DNA of 64,000 nt. It comes from Piper betle (taxonomy: Eukaryota; Streptophyta; Magnoliopsida; Piperales; Piperaceae). Shown here in pieces: positions 23,854-40,599 of this stretch (position 1 is its first letter; each line of letters starts with the position of its first letter). The DNA is taken from contig JAURVB010012979.1 of the NCBI GenBank assembly GCA_033002965.1, positions 1 through 64,000 on the forward strand. Direction: 5' to 3'. Made by a program: the position numbers and the translations under genes. Below the pieces are notes generated by a model. It had not been told where the DNA came from. It did not search any database and saw only the letters and a program-made list of their open reading frames with translations.

Positions 23854-24791
23854 CACTGTTGCACGAATCGGCCGATTCCGTGTGGAATAGGCCGATTTAA
23901 ATCGGATCGGTGCGATGTCGATCCGATTTCGGGGCCGACTCGGTCGGCCCCGAATCGGCCTCGGAATCGGCCGAGTTCGGCCGATTCCGACCGATTTAAC
24001 TCGGAATCGGAATCGGCCGATTTAAATCGGAATCGGTTGTTTTAATGAAATTATTAAAATACCTTAGGTATGATTTTTATTAAATTATTTAAGCATGGGT
24101 AAAATGGTAATTTGGATTTTAAAAACCTAAAATCAAACCCGCTCCCTCGCGTTGCCGCCGCTCGTCTACCTGTCGCCGCCCCGTTTCCGCCCTCCGCCGT
24201 GCTCCCCGACTCCGGGCTCGCCGCCGACCGGGCTATCGACCTCGCCGCCGACCTCGCCGCCGACCTCGCAACGTCACCGCCGATGTGTGGTTGGACCGAA
24301 TCGGGCTGTGACGCACGAATCGCCGCGACTTGTCGCCGACTCGCCGCCGCTCCGGGCCGCCTCGCCGCCGGCTGCTGGCCGCTGACTGTTCGTCCGACCG
24401 GGCTGCCGACATCGCCGCCTCGAGACTCGCCGCCGACCGGGCCGGCGGCGGCAGCGGCGGCGGGAGTAAGAGTGGCATTCTCGTAATTAAAAGTTGACTT
24501 GAGTCTAACTCGAGTCAAAAATAATAATTAATTCTAAATAATTTTAAAAAAATCTTAAAAATATTTAAAAATATCAGAAACTATAATATACAGAATAATA
24601 TCAAAATAACATCAATACCCAATTTTAATATATTTACATTATAAATTGTCAAATTATTATATATGACCGATTAAATTAATTTGGACCGATTCAACTGAAC
24701 CGATTTTTGGCCGATTCAGACCGATTCTGATTTCCGACTCCCTGGAAAACCGATTCTGATTCTAATTCCGATTCCGATTCATGCAACCATG
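23854..24791. mobile_element. hAT-like non-autonomous element, copy A (938 bp)
   Basis: The left end CACTGTTGCACGAATCGG and the reverse complement of the right end, CATGGTTGCATGAATCGG, form an imperfect terminal inverted repeat. Perfect 8-bp target copies GTCAGAAT lie at 23846-23853 and 24792-24799. The termini contain clustered CCGATT/AATCGG repeats, and the centre (24135-24470) is a CGCCG-rich core. No transposase is encoded. The 8-bp duplication and CA...TG ends fit the hAT superfamily. Confidence 0.8.
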
Positions 24792-24799
24792 GTCAGAAT

Positions 24800-25338
24800 A
24801 GTATTCACAAACACTATAGCTCATCTGTTTGAGTGAAATTGCTGTTGCTGGCTTCACTATCGATGTTTTATCAAGTCATGAAAGTAGGTGATTTTCTTTT
24901 TGTGGGTGTTGCATCTTGGAATAATGTTTTTCTCTCTTTTTTGTTAATAGCAAATTATATCAATTATCATGTAGACTGTTTGGAATTCTTTGGAACAGAA
25001 ATATCATAATTTTGATGCACTTTTTGAGATGACTTGCGAGAACACCTTTCCCATGAACATTGGGAGATTCAGGTGATTGATTCAGTCAATGCTCAAAAAA
25101 TGTCCCACAGTAAGTTAGGGCTAATGCTTCATCCCATGTATGCAGTTCATCATGGTATATAAGGTGGTGACTAACAAAGCTTCTATGCTGAGAGGATGTA
25201 TTGGAGAGAAGCAGCCAAGCGCTTGACGGCTCATCAATAGTCCAGAAGGAGCTTGAAAAGATGTGGACTCTCCCATTGACACTAGTACTACTATTAGTAC
25301 CAAATCTGTTTATCGAGATCCATGAACAGGCAAAGCTC
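24800..25338. other. 3' flank of the GH9 gene
   Basis: Probable 3' untranslated region of the minus-strand endoglucanase on the right, and intergenic sequence on the left. Nothing else is recognised. Confidence 0.4.
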
Positions 25339-28508
<3,170 letters not shown>

Positions 28509-29020
28509 TGTTGGGTTTATCTCATATCGGTTCTGAATGATGTTGGTGATTTGTATACACGCGAATGAGAAAACCTTATTCTTTAAATTAACTTTTAAAT
28601 TAAAGGAGACTCGTGACACCAATTACAAATCCTTTTTAGAGGCTTAAAGGGCCAAACACTAGTATCATATTTTGGTTGGGGGCCAAAGAAGTAGTATTGA
28701 AGCCAAAGAAGTGGTATTGAAGCCCAAGAAGTGGTATCAGAGCCTAAGAAGTGGTATCAGAGCCCGATTACGTCTTGCCTATACCAATTGTTGAAGTTTC
28801 CTTCGTGGGTTTTGCCTCATAATTTAAGAGAAGTTTCCTTCATGGGTTCCACTTCTATGATTTAAGAGGAGTTTGCTGAGTTCCATCTGTCAGACGATGA
28901 TAGTTTCGTGGTCACCTGATGTGTGAATGGGAATTGTTGGATTTATCTCAAGTCATGGAAGACACATATTTTAAAGTCTTTTTGGAGGTTTAAAAGACCT
29001 AATAGTGGTATCAGAGTTTG
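28509..29020 (+). mobile_element. Small LTR (TRIM-like) element remnant
   Basis: TGTTGGGTTTATCTCA at 28509 and TGTTGGATTTATCTCA near 28932 are related LTR-like starts. Each is followed within 65-230 bases by TGGTATCAGAG, the standard primer-binding sequence for initiator methionine tRNA. There is no gag or pol between them. This is what a short non-autonomous LTR element looks like after rearrangement. Boundaries are approximate. Confidence 0.5.
28681..28760 (+). repeat. Four tandem 20-bp units around a primer-binding site
   Basis: Four consecutive 20-base units have the consensus AGCCnAAGAAGTGGTATCAG, with G-to-A and C-to-T differences in the first two. The primer-binding motif TGGTATCAGAGC is completed at the joins of units 3-4 and after unit 4. 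The exact 20-base register makes the amplification clear. Confidence 0.8.
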
Positions 29021-29154
29021 ATTAAAGGCCAAAGGGCCCAAGAAAATATATACATGGGCTTTGAAAAAATTATATATAATATACATATGCATGGCATAAA
29101 AGAGACTAGTAAAAGCAAATACACTTCTCACTACTCCGGGCAAAAAAAAGAAAA

Positions 29155-29276
29155 ATTTTAATTCCGCCCGGGAGCTACGCCAATGGAGACGCCGTGCGTC
29201 TCTATTATCGATTCCTGGGATGATCAACAATGGAGACCGGCATCAGCTCCCAAGGCAGAACTAAATATGATTCAAA
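29155..29276. repeat. Hairpin repeat, copy 2
   Basis: This resembles the repeat at 9594-9712: GGAGACGCCGTGCGTCTC, then ATCGATTCCTGGGATGATC and a second GGAGAC. Ends read GGGAGC and GCTCCC. The stem is degraded compared with copy 1. Confidence 0.6.
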
Positions 29277-29712
29277 AAAAGGGGCATAAGAGCACTTAGT
29301 TCAACAACTTTTCCATAATTAGTTTCCACTTTCTTTTGTTTTTGTTTTTTTATCAACTACGAGCTATAGTGATTTCGACTTGATCAGTTTGCTTCGGGAA
29401 AAAAAAAAGCTCAGCTCTTACATTATTTTTTTCAAAGCTTAATTTGCATCTCCATGGACGAAAGAAAAAGCAAAGTCTCCAACTCAATTCGCTCCATTAG
29501 CATCAGTATAGTTTTATTTCTGAAAAAGTTTTCCACAAAACATGACGATATGAATATGCTTCAAATATTAATTTATCAATTTACGACAAACTGATCGACC
29601 CTAATTGGTGACCGGCCACCTTTATCATAACCACCTCTAAATAACATTGAAATATCAAGTTTCAGTCACCTAGAACTTAAATTTCATTATCTACAATACG
29701 AACTTCGGTTTT

Positions 29713-29939
29713 TTACAGCATTTTCTTCATGATAAGAGACTGATGAGCTGCAAACAAATCAGAGGACTGTGATCCTTCGGCAAGATAAGAGCTCAACCAT
29801 TTCCCACTCATGTCTTCTTCATCCAACCCCCACGTTTTTATGTTGCCAAATGCCGCCGACACCAATATTGGCCATTGCTTTCCCCCTTCTCCTCGGATCA
29901 ACAGAAATTGCTCCGAGACAGAAATATCTTCTTCCATGC
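29713..29939 (-). other. Unassigned short frame
   Basis: A 74-residue minus-strand frame starting MEEDISVSEQFLLIRGEGG has protein-like composition and follows a possible acceptor (GCCCACAG). I recognise no family and find no second exon. It may be the last exon of a decayed gene or chance. Confidence 0.2.
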
Positions 29940-30221
29940 TGTGGGCTGAAATGTCATAATGAGAATGTGGGGATGCATGGAGAAGAGTGACGTTCTAATC
30001 ACAATCATATTATGTTTCATCAACGCACCAATGATTGAATGAGGATAATATTTGAGAAAGAGATGCACAATTTTCTGGGTATTATCCAAAAAATTGAGCT
30101 CATTTTATCTTTATCGAACTGAGAAGCTCAAAACAAATGCGCTGCTCAATTTCTACCAAATGAGATGATAGAAATGATTGTTTTTCCAATTACAATGAGA
30201 CAAATTTAGAGAAAGAATTGT

Positions 30222-30770
30222 TAATACGTGTAATTGTATTAATGATATGTAGCCCATTGTCACACTCGAAATATTAAAGAAATCTCAAAATATTAACAAA
30301 GATGGCTGTTAGTTGTTTCATGGAGATTAAAGGGTCTCAAAGCTTCTCTATAAATTGAGTTTCATTTGCCTCATTCTTAGAGTACAACACAAGTAGACGG
30401 CAAGATAAACAGAAGAAAAGACAAGAAAAAAGAGATAGAGAGAGATATAATGATAAAATAAAAGAGAAAAATATTCATGAGACGGAGTATTGAGAGAGAG
30501 TGAAATCCTGTAATCTCTATAGTATAGGGTGTGTGAGTAATCTTCTTATACATCTCTTTTAATATTTGATGACTGTAATCTTTGATTGAAGTAGTGAATT
30601 ATTCATTGTTGCCCGTGGTTTTTGACTCTCGATTAAATGAGGGTTTTCCACGTTAAATCTCTGCCCTTTGTGGTTTTGTTTTATCTTGTTCCTTAGGTCT
30701 TATTTTCCCATTATTTTTGTTCGTTGTGGTTGATCTCTAATTTTGGGGATTTTTTTTCAACAAGAACAAG
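30222..30770 (+). mobile_element. Copia-like LTR remnant
   Basis: The sequence starts TGTTAATACG and carries a TATAAATTGAG promoter-like box near 30350. It has GCCCGTGGTTTTTGAC near 30610 and GGGTTTTCCACGTTAAATC near 30643, a pair of motifs typical of plant Ty1/Copia LTRs. No primer-binding site or coding region follows, so it is a lone or truncated LTR. The right end is uncertain. Confidence 0.5.
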
Positions 30771-31180
30771 CTCAAACCATGCGAGAGCCTCGTCATGGTT
30801 TCCGACCTCGGCATGGCGCGCGAGAGCCTCGTCCACCCCAATCAACCTCCGCCGCTCCCGGTCAATCTCGTTTACCACTGCCGAGGCGCACAACCTACAG
30901 ACCCACCGCCCGCCGAACCGCTCCTGGAGCAACCGCCGGCGTGCACTCCTCCACCAGCCCGCAACAGCCGCATGCCACCTCCTCCACTTCGGCCACCTCC
31001 ACTCGCTTCGTAGACGCTGAGAAGCTCTCCCGTTCCTTCTCTCAGATGACAGCGAAGCCGATGTTGCCGTCGGAATTATCTCGCAACATGCCGGCATTTG
31101 GAAATGGTATCGTAGGAGCCGAAGAAGGAAGGTTGAAAACTGCCGGCGGGTGTGGGACGGTAGGCTTTTATATATAAATT
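30771..31180. other. CG-rich non-coding-looking stretch
   Basis: A CCGCC-rich segment with overlapping open frames on both strands and no recognisable domain. It directly follows the LTR remnant and then drops into very AT-rich DNA. Proline/arginine-rich translations of this kind are expected from composition alone. Confidence 0.35.
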
Positions 31181-34029
31181 TTTATTAAATAATATAATAT
31201 GAAATAATAATATAATAATTTAATATATTACCCTATATTTATTTTTAAATATATTTTATTTAAATAAAAATAAAAATTATAATTATTTATTTATTTATTA
31301 TTATTATATTTCTTTTTAAGATTTTAAAAGTAATCGGGTCAAACCCGTTATTATCTACAGTTAAAAAAATTTTATTATTTATTTAAAAGATGGAAACTAA
31401 TAAAATTCAAACATGTGATCTTTTATAAGAAATATTTTGATTGTACATTTTTAAAATAAATTTGAATTTTGATTTATCAATTCTCCCTTTTTTATTAATA
31501 GGAGTAGATATTCAGGAGATAAAAGAAGTGAATATAAAATTTTAAATTTAAAAAAAAACAATTAAGAAAATATACATATATATATATATTATGTATGTAA
31601 ATTTTGGTTAAATAGAAATAGATGGGTTAATTTTTGTCCTCTAGTGGGTGCATTTTAATTATTGGAGATTAGTGCCGAAAATATTTATAATTATAAAATT
31701 TTTATTGCCCTCTAGGCAGCGTGGGCATTGATTAAGCTGAAAAATATTCATAATTATATAAAATTATATTAGATTTGATAATAAATATTTCTTGTTATTA
31801 CGAGATTAGAACATTGGATTTGTGGGGCCTTGGAGACATATTATGTGGACCCCATTGTTCGTATTTTGAAGTCCTGTTCAAAATGTGGACTCCACTATGT
31901 TGTTTTCTCCAGGAAGTAAAATAAGGTTTAACAGGAGATTTGATTAATCAAAATATTATAAAAATAAATTAAAGTACTTTAATTTATTTGTTTATTTAAT
32001 TATAAATTTATTTTTATAATATTAAATTATTTTAATCTATTTTATTGTTAAAAAAATTATATATAAAATTAAAATCTATTTTTAATATAAGTTGTACATA
32101 ATAAGATGTCTTGCCTAATTTTATATAGTGGTCACGACTAGGGTTATTTTTTAGAAAAATAATAAATCTTATTTGGTTTAGACCTTTTTTTATAAACCCA
32201 AAGTTAATTTTATCATTATCAATAATGTTCTCCTTTTATTGTAATTAATATTGATTGTAATATTAAAAAATCCTCTTTTATAATGATAAAAAGTTCTTTA
32301 AAATATAATATATCATGTAATTATTTGGTAAAATGATGAGATGACTTCAATCTTATCATAATCATGATTGGTATAAAAGAAGACAAGACACAAGAATCGT
32401 TCTTTCCTCAAATAATCAATATATCTCGAGAAGTGTGCTAAAAGCAAACGTTTCTTCCCCAACAGAAAGAAAGGAGCTTTCAGTGGCTTGTAAGTTGTGA
32501 CTTGTAAAGCCCTTCCAGCTCCATTTTTGGCCTGGTTTTCAGAGTTTGGATGGATGGATTAGGAAGTAGGATATGACCTGAAACTTTGCGGCCACCATGG
32601 ACGTTCCGATTCATCCTCTGATCAGCAGTGGGGGGAGTTGGAATGGTCCAGACTGCAGGAGAGGCAAGTTATGATGTACAAGTAATGTTTTGCAGAAACC
32701 AGAGATGATTGAACTCTGGTTTTGATCAAAGACTTCGTCTCCTATTTTGCTTGATTTGCCGTCACTCATCTTTCCTTGACCATTCTGCAAATTTATTTAA
32801 TTGTTGAATGTATTCTAGTAACCCCTCAAATTTGTTCTCTGACATGTGCGAGCGGGGTATGTTGAAAATTAATTAATAATATATATTAAGAATATATAAA
32901 ATTAATTTTAAAATTATTATGATATTATTTTTAAATAAAAATAATGAATATTTATTTATGTTTAACAAAAAATATAGTTATATTCAAATATCAAAAAAAT
33001 TAATTTCAATAAGTAAATAATAATAATTAAATTGAATTTATTTTTAAAGATTTTTAATTCAATTAAAATTATACTATTTTTGATTCATAATTTAAGTAAA
33101 ATTATATTCCAATATTTTTTAATAATGAATAATAATAATAATAATCATAATTTAAAATTAAGTAAGTATTAAAGAGCTTATAAGATTACTATGGGTTAGA
33201 ATTAACCGGGACGCAAAACCATTAAAACTCTATATAAATAAAAAATTTGTCACCGCTTTAATGTAAGGGGTAAATATCTCCTTTTAAAGCCTCGGTGTGT
33301 GTTTCGATGTTACAATTCACTCAGTTGGTTTTTCTTCTACCACTCACCTCCTTATTCCATTTATTTAATTTCATATTTTAGGAGACACAAAGTAATAAAC
33401 CCTAATTATTTCTTTATATAATATAATGTTTTCACAAGTGTTTGTTGGAAAGCCACTCGTTTATAATTTTTTATATAGTTATAATTTTCATATATTATGA
33501 TTTTAAATTTAATGTTTATGTTAATAAGTTTTTAGAATTGAAGAGTAATTTAATGCCATATTATAATTCGAAAAGATGATTTTTCCTATTTATTTTTAAG
33601 AAAGATTTTTTAAAAAATATGTCCAAGTACTCATCTTTTTACTCATTCGAGATTTTTTTTAAGATTTTCAACTAAATATCTTTGATAATACCTGAATGTT
33701 ATTTTTATCAATGAAAATATGTAATCTAATTATCTATTGTCAACCATCGGTTATCAACGATTATATCATTTAGAACTACGAAATTTAGTTATATATCATA
33801 TATCATATATTATATCTCTTACCAAGATAAATAAGTCTCATTTATATTTATATTTATATACGTAACTCTTATAAATATAAACAAGTTTCGTTTATATATG
33901 CAGTTCTTAGCAAGATACATTTGCTTTATTAATAAAAGGAAAATTTAATATTGACCTATAATTAAAAGTATGAGACTCATACAATCAAAATAAAAAATTC
34001 TAAAAAATAAAATAAAATATTTTTGATAG
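31181..34029. other. AT-rich intergenic DNA
   Basis: About 2.8 kb of very AT-rich sequence with (AT)n tracts, for example near 31573. A less AT-rich island at 32450-32780 has no open frame longer than about 30 codons. No gene or delimited transposon is recognised. Confidence 0.45.
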
Positions 34030-37000
34030 AATTTTGGGTTAGGGTTTTACCCGCTTGTTATTTTGCCCGGTTTGGGTCAATATTGAGTCATCTCGAGTCA
34101 GTTCAGCTTTCAAACCATAAGTATGTACCCAAATGACATTATGAACATATTATAGAAGGTATCTATGTTCGATATATATATATATATATGATAGTTTTAA
34201 TTATGCTACAATAGAGCATGAATTAGCGGTGTATATACATTTTTTTGCTTGTGTTAGCGAAGGGTTTTAGGGCTAGATATAGGCCTCTTTAACGTTTAGT
34301 ATTCGTTTGAGTTTTTTCAGGGTGTCTATTTTATATGCATCTCCCACATTTTTAGATGACATCCTACCTCAACGCCACTGTCACTTTGGGAAGTCGGCGA
34401 GTCTCCAAACCCCCTCTCCATCACCCAAATCAACTCCCCTCTCCATGGCCAAGCTTTAGAGACTAACCCTGACCCTCACCATGCTTGCGATTGTCGCTAG
34501 CAACGTCGCCACTCCCAAGAGCATTTTCCCCACTTTCTGACTGTTTTCCTACCAATCACCAGCCAGACATCGTTGGCCATTACCCTAGACACATTCCCTA
34601 CTCGACGACCAACCGATTGAACCTAGCCCTGCTGACCGTTGCCAGCAACTCCACCTAACCTGGCGATTATTTCCCCATTTCCTTGCCATATTCTTGCCAG
34701 CCGACGGCCAGACTCCATTGGGCCTCACCATGATGACTTCCTCCTCGACCTCCTCTGTCGATTGGGACTGGCATCGACCCTTGGCTACTGTCGTTGCCGT
34801 TTTCTATTGAGAGGCATTGACGATGCTCGTCATGCCTTTTTACTTGTGTTCAAGTCCACATGTCTGTTTGCTGCCCGCCCCCACATGTGCCAACCCATGT
34901 CCATGTCCGCATCCACTAGTCTAGTCCTGTCTGTAACCCGGCCTGCCTAACCAAGTTGTACAGCTCGCTCATGAGCTCGACTTGGCCGAATCGACTTAGT
35001 GACTCGCCCTAGTTGACTTGGCAGCCCATCTAAAGTCCATATACGTCCGTTTTTTGACTGTTTGTGGTATTCGAGACTTCATACATTAGTTTAAATGCAT
35101 ATTCACATTGTTTGGTTTATCTTGATAAAATGATTATTCTTATTTATTTGTTTACTTATTATTCTTATTTATGTCTTGTTCTTTAAATAATTATCGTATG
35201 TGATGAATGCTAGTATGATTATTTATTATTATTGATGATGTATTTATTTGTTAATATTATTCTTATTCATGTTTATCATAATTAATTAATTAGTTAATTA
35301 TTATTTATTTGCTCGCTCATGTTATTAATTATTTGTGTTTAGACGTATATTTATATATTTGATATTTATACTATTATTATTTATGATTAATTTTGTTAAT
35401 TATTTATTCATTTATTCACTTATTTGTGTGATTTTTGTGGATACATTTATTTATTTATTTATTACTTGCTTGTGTATGTGCTAATAATTACTCACGTTTA
35501 GTCACAAACTTATGAAGTATTATTGATGTTATTATTAGTCCTTGATTAACATATCATTAATTTATTGCTATTCATTTATTGATAAATGAGTTTATTAATT
35601 TAATTATTTATTAACTAATCATTTATTTAATTATTATTCACTATTTATTCACTTATTTATTTCACGCAGGTTTACTTGTTATTTATTATTGTTTTATGTT
35701 TACGTATGTACCTATTATTTTATTTATTATCCTTTTACTTATTTTGCTTGTTTGTATTTGTTATTTATTTATTAGTTATGTATGTGCCTCAATTTGCATG
35801 TCAAGTGTTTTTTGTGGATCTATTTTGAATTGCCTATTGTTTGAGTGTTGTTGTTGATATGAGCACACAATACGACCATATATTGTTATTGTTGATATGA
35901 GCACACCACGACTATATATTATATATAATTGTTAGTCTTTTGCTTAGCAGTGGGTTTCAATTTAGGTTCTGGATTCCAAGCTCACCGTAGATTTGACGTC
36001 ACACTTAGAACTTTAACTAAGATATGTTAGGACTATTTTCAAATTTATTGCTTTTCACTATTGTAACTTTGATTTCCAGATAGTAGGACATGTTAAGTTG
36101 TTGTTTTATCAGACCCCACTTAATACAGGTCATTTAGACGTAATTTACTTCTGTGATTAATAACCCTAGAGGATGATATCCCACGTATTGTTTTCAAACT
36201 TAGCTCCACTTCATATTGCCTTCGGGCGTACTTATATGATTCCCTTCTGAGCCCTATATATAGTTTTTATCAGATTTAGTGAGCCAAAAGTTGGAGGACT
36301 ATACCATGAGTAGGAGCATACGCAGGTCGTAGCGGCCGCTAGATTAGTGAGAAAGTTGTTCTATTCCCAAGGAATCCTAACATCTCTACGCCTTAAGCTT
36401 CATCACACCCGGAGAAGAGTGGAGTAGATTGTGTGCAACGCATGTCTAGACTTATATATCAGAGGATACTAAAGGCGATTGCTTGAGAGTACTCTGCCTT
36501 TGTTCTTTTGGTCAGACATTATATTGAGGTTTGAAGAGGGCTTAGGATATGTGTTTTTTCCTGAGAGTGAGACTAGTTATTCCCAAGAGAGGCATGTGTC
36601 AAGAGTGGCACAACACCAGCTCAATTCGGGATGTTATTGAATCTACAGCTTAATGGCTCCTTAGTAGATACCCTTTGAGGGTTTCCATGGAGATTATATA
36701 TTATTTTCCTTTATCATGGAAATCAGATTTCACTTGTCAATTTGTACTAGTTATTTTCTTGATTAGTAGTACTCGTTACTGACGTTTTTCCTATTATATA
36801 TATATAAGGCATTGTATTCCTGTGTGTTAAGTTAGCTTTCGTGGAAGGACTGATAGTTGCTACACACACTTGTGCTCAGTGCGCCGTAATTTTCTTTTGT
36901 GCTTTTGTCTAGGATTGATGCATGTCTTTGTGTATTTTATGTGATGTATCATGATATATGCTTTAAAAACCTTTTGTAGCACTAGATCAGATATAATATC

Positions 37001-37150
37001 AGGTTTTCTGGTGAGACACTAAGATTTTAGCTTCAGCACTTGTTTGATATACTTACCCCCTTATTTTATATATCTATATTTTTGTCCTTATTGCGTGTTG
37101 AGTGATTTCATATCATTTCATTGCATGTAGTTCATTATTAGGTTGTTACA
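34030..37150 (+). mobile_element. Degenerate LTR, TGTAA...TTACA family, copy 3
   Basis: Several blocks align in order with the solo LTR at 37341-39978. These are TAATAACCCTAGAGGATGA (36160; CTCGAGG in the other copy), the CCTTCGGGC block, GGAATCCTAACATC, and GTACTCGTTACTGACG near 36767. The right end GGTTGTTACA at 37150 matches the family terminus. The left part is highly diverged, and no target duplication is detectable, so the left boundary is a guess. Confidence 0.5.
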
Positions 37151-37340
37151 CACATCCATTCATCTTTTTTAGTCGAGTGTTGTACTCTCGTATACTGTAT
37201 TTGAAGCAGTTGTAACAAGTTCTTGCTAATGGTAAGAAGGGGGACTTGAATAGGGGTGGGCATCGGTCGGACGGACGTCGGACAAGTTATTGTCTGTGTC
37301 TGTCCAAAATTTTGTCGGACAAAACTTGTCCGACCGAATT

Positions 37341-39978
37341 TGTAAAACCCGTGACTCGAGTCAGGGTTTTACGTTACCGAACCAGTCGATTCAACCGTTG
37401 GTTCGAGTCGAGTCAGTTTCATGAACCGCGTGCTGAGTCGAGGCCAGCTGTGAGTTATGAGCGATGAGAGTCAGGTGTACCTGAATATATGATGATAACG
37501 TCGAGAAGATGGTGAGAAATGAGTTATCAGAATATATGAAAGTATGCAGCTTTTTTTTCTTTTTATATGTTGGATCGTAGAAATAGTCTTAGGCCGAATA
37601 ACGGATTAGGACGTGTTGGATCATATTCGGGTGGGTTATTAGTTATAGAGCATGTCATTTGGATGTTGTTGTGTTTATTTTATTTTATGTGATTTTTTCA
37701 TATTTTTCTAGATTTTTTTAAAATTTATTACGAACTAGTTATTATTTTGACTCGAGTAGGAATCGAGTCAATACTTAATTACGAAACTTCCACTAGAGTA
37801 TATTTTCTCCATTCCCGACACCTTCCCCCTTCCAAAACCCTAGCCGTCGCCACCCATTGTGCTCGTCGCCGCCGCCGCCGACGTCGTACAACCGCCGATC
37901 AACGCCGCCCCGCCCCGCCGTGCAGTCACCATGCCACCACGACCCACCCCGGCCACCTTCTCGCCACCACGACGCCGGAATCGCCCCACAAGCCGTGACG
38001 CCCTCCCTCGTTGATTCGCCTCCGTCCGGGCCACGCCGTCGCCGCTGTGACCCGCCGGAAAATTGGATTCGTGGGAAATTCGTCGGATCATCCGCCAAAC
38101 GCACCCGATCCAATCTGATCAGACTTCGGACGCCGCTGGGTGCCGAATTAGAGTTTCGAATCATGAAATGGAAACCCTAGCCGTCGTCGATTTTCGATGA
38201 CGCGAGGTATAATTTATTTTAACTTAATTATTTGAAAGTATTGATTATTAGAATTGCATGCTAGGATTGGTGAATTGTGTGTTATAATAATATATATAAT
38301 TGTAGATTTGATTAAGGATAAAATATGAAATTTGTTTGATTGAGTGGTGTTAAAAATGGAGGCTAAGAAACTAATTAGGGTAACTAGGTAATGATCATGA
38401 TCTAATGCAAACTAGCCTAAGTAGACTTGCTAGAATTGATATAGGTTGATGTGTGTTGATTGATGTGTGATTGTGTGTGCATGCTATAGGATGTGTGATT
38501 CATCATGCGGGCGTTAGTTTTTAGCTTAATTGTGTAGGTACGGTATAGGAGCTCGCCGCCTAGGTGCGTGGACCCGTTTGGAGCTTCTACCAGGTCCGTT
38601 TAGGACTCGTCTCTATTTTTTTAACGCTACTCTATTGTGTATTTGATTTATCATGTGCAGGACGAGTTAAGTGGCATTTTATCGGATCCCACTTAACTCG
38701 GGCCATTTAGCCAACAGTTTTTCGGATTAATAACCCTCGAGGATGAGATCCCCCGAGTTTGTTTTCGAACTTTAGATCCAGCTCACGATGCCTTCGGGCC
38801 TATTGTATAAATCCCAACCTAGACCTATATACATATGTATAGTTTTTGCGTTTTCAGTGAGAGATTGAATGAGGGAAATCCAACTACCGTGCTACGCGAG
38901 CGGGCACGTGTGAGTCGATAGTGGGCTCTGGAATGGTGTGCGGGCCGTTTCATTCCCGAGGGATCCTGACAACTCCACCTTTGAGTTCCTCAAACCCCGA
39001 GAAGTGTGGAGGTTCACGGGTACTGCAATGCAGCGCATGTCTAGACTTGTGGTTTCAAAGGGTACTAAATGCGACTGCCTGAGAGTGCTCGGCCTTCGTG
39101 CTCAAGGCCAGGAGTAATATGGAAGGTGTAGAGGGCGAAAAGGAATGAGATTTGATGCGAGAAGCGATAGAGAAATGGCCAAGGTATGAGAATGAGAAAG
39201 AAAGGGGGACGTTGTCGACCCGAGGGCAACGGCTCCCATATGTGCCCTGATGAGAGTTCTTGAGGAAGTATATGGTTTTGATTTAACAGGAGAGTTTGCT
39301 CTCCTGTGCCAGATTGATATTAGTTATTTTTTGGGCCGGTAACACTCGTTCCTGACGATTTTTCTATATATATGTAGGTGAGGAATGCGAGCGATGAAAG
39401 ATGTCAGGACTGCGGAGGAGCAGCACGAGAACCACGCACACATGTACCTGCCGCGTGTAACGTATAATGATGATGTGTTAATGCTATGTGAATGATAATT
39501 TAGATGTGTTTGTTTGGATGAATTGCCTGTTATGAAATGAACGGATAGATGTGAATGAGCAGGGAGCCTTGAGTTCAGCCTCGGCTTAGATGAAAACAAA
39601 TGAGATAATAATGGAATGCCGCGGTAGATTGTTATGTTTTATCGTATTTTGATAAAATATTTATATACCTTTGTTGTGGATAGGTTGGCCCTTATTGCAC
39701 TTTTAGGGGAAACTCTGTCCGTTTTTACGTAGTATATATTTTCTTTTGGTTTCTCATTTATTGTTTTGTCTTATTTTTGCTTGTACATCATAGCATGCAT
39801 GTAAGACCGCGTTAGAACCCAATTGTTCCCATTCATGCATTTCATGTTTGCATCTCCATCTTGAGACGCCGAGGGCAGATCCGGGTCGGCTTAACCGAAC
39901 CCAGTAGATTAGCGAACGGTTCGGTCGCCGGTGACATTTCCGGGTCGGTTCACGGGTGAGCCGAAACGGGGTGTTACA
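37341..39978 (+). mobile_element. Solo LTR, TGTAA...TTACA family, copy 2 (nested)
   Basis: The element starts TGTAAAACCC, ends GGGGTGTTACA, and is bracketed by perfect 5-bp copies GAATT at 37336-37340 and 39979-39983. It is homologous to 13611-16589 in the opposite orientation. No protein domain is present, and the two ends are not copies of each other, so it is read as a single long LTR. Its insertion inside the hAT element dates it as the younger of the two. Confidence 0.78.
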
Positions 39979-40599
39979 GAATTAATGTCTGACTTGTCCG
40001 TCGGGCCCGGACAATGTCCGTGGATGGTTCGAAATTATATTCTAATTACTAACCCTAACCCTACTTACCAATAATCCTCCATCGCCGCCACCGCCCGCCT
40101 CCCTCTCCCTCCCCGAAAGCCCTCTGTCGCCGCCCTCCGCCACCCTCCCCCCACCCTCCCCCGCCCTCCTCACGGCCTTTTGTCGCTGCCCTCCACCGTT
40201 CTCCCCCGACCTCCGCCGCCCTCCCCTTCCTACTATCGCTGCCCTCCCCCGACCTCCACTGCCCTCCCCTGCCCTCTTCCAACCTCCGCAACCCTCCCCG
40301 CCCTCCTCCGACCTCCGCCGCCCTCCCCGCCCTCTGCCGCCATCCCCTTTCCGCCTCGACTCCACCGCCGCCTGCCTCTGCTGGACCGCCGCCCTCTGCC
40401 TCTGCCAGACCGCCGCTCTTTGCCGCCGATAAGCTTTCACCACTGTTTCAATCAACACGATTAATACTTGATTATTTTAATAACGTCATGTTAATTATTT
40501 TATATTTTGAAAATATGTATAAGGTTAATAATTATTAAGTTAATAATTATTTATAATAGGATATAATGTAAAAAAATTATACCGATGAAATTGTGTAGT

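Noticed and set aside
40042..40464. 138-codon minus-strand frame rich in Gly/Arg
   Set aside because: It translates a C-rich repeat inside the hAT element and has no domain.
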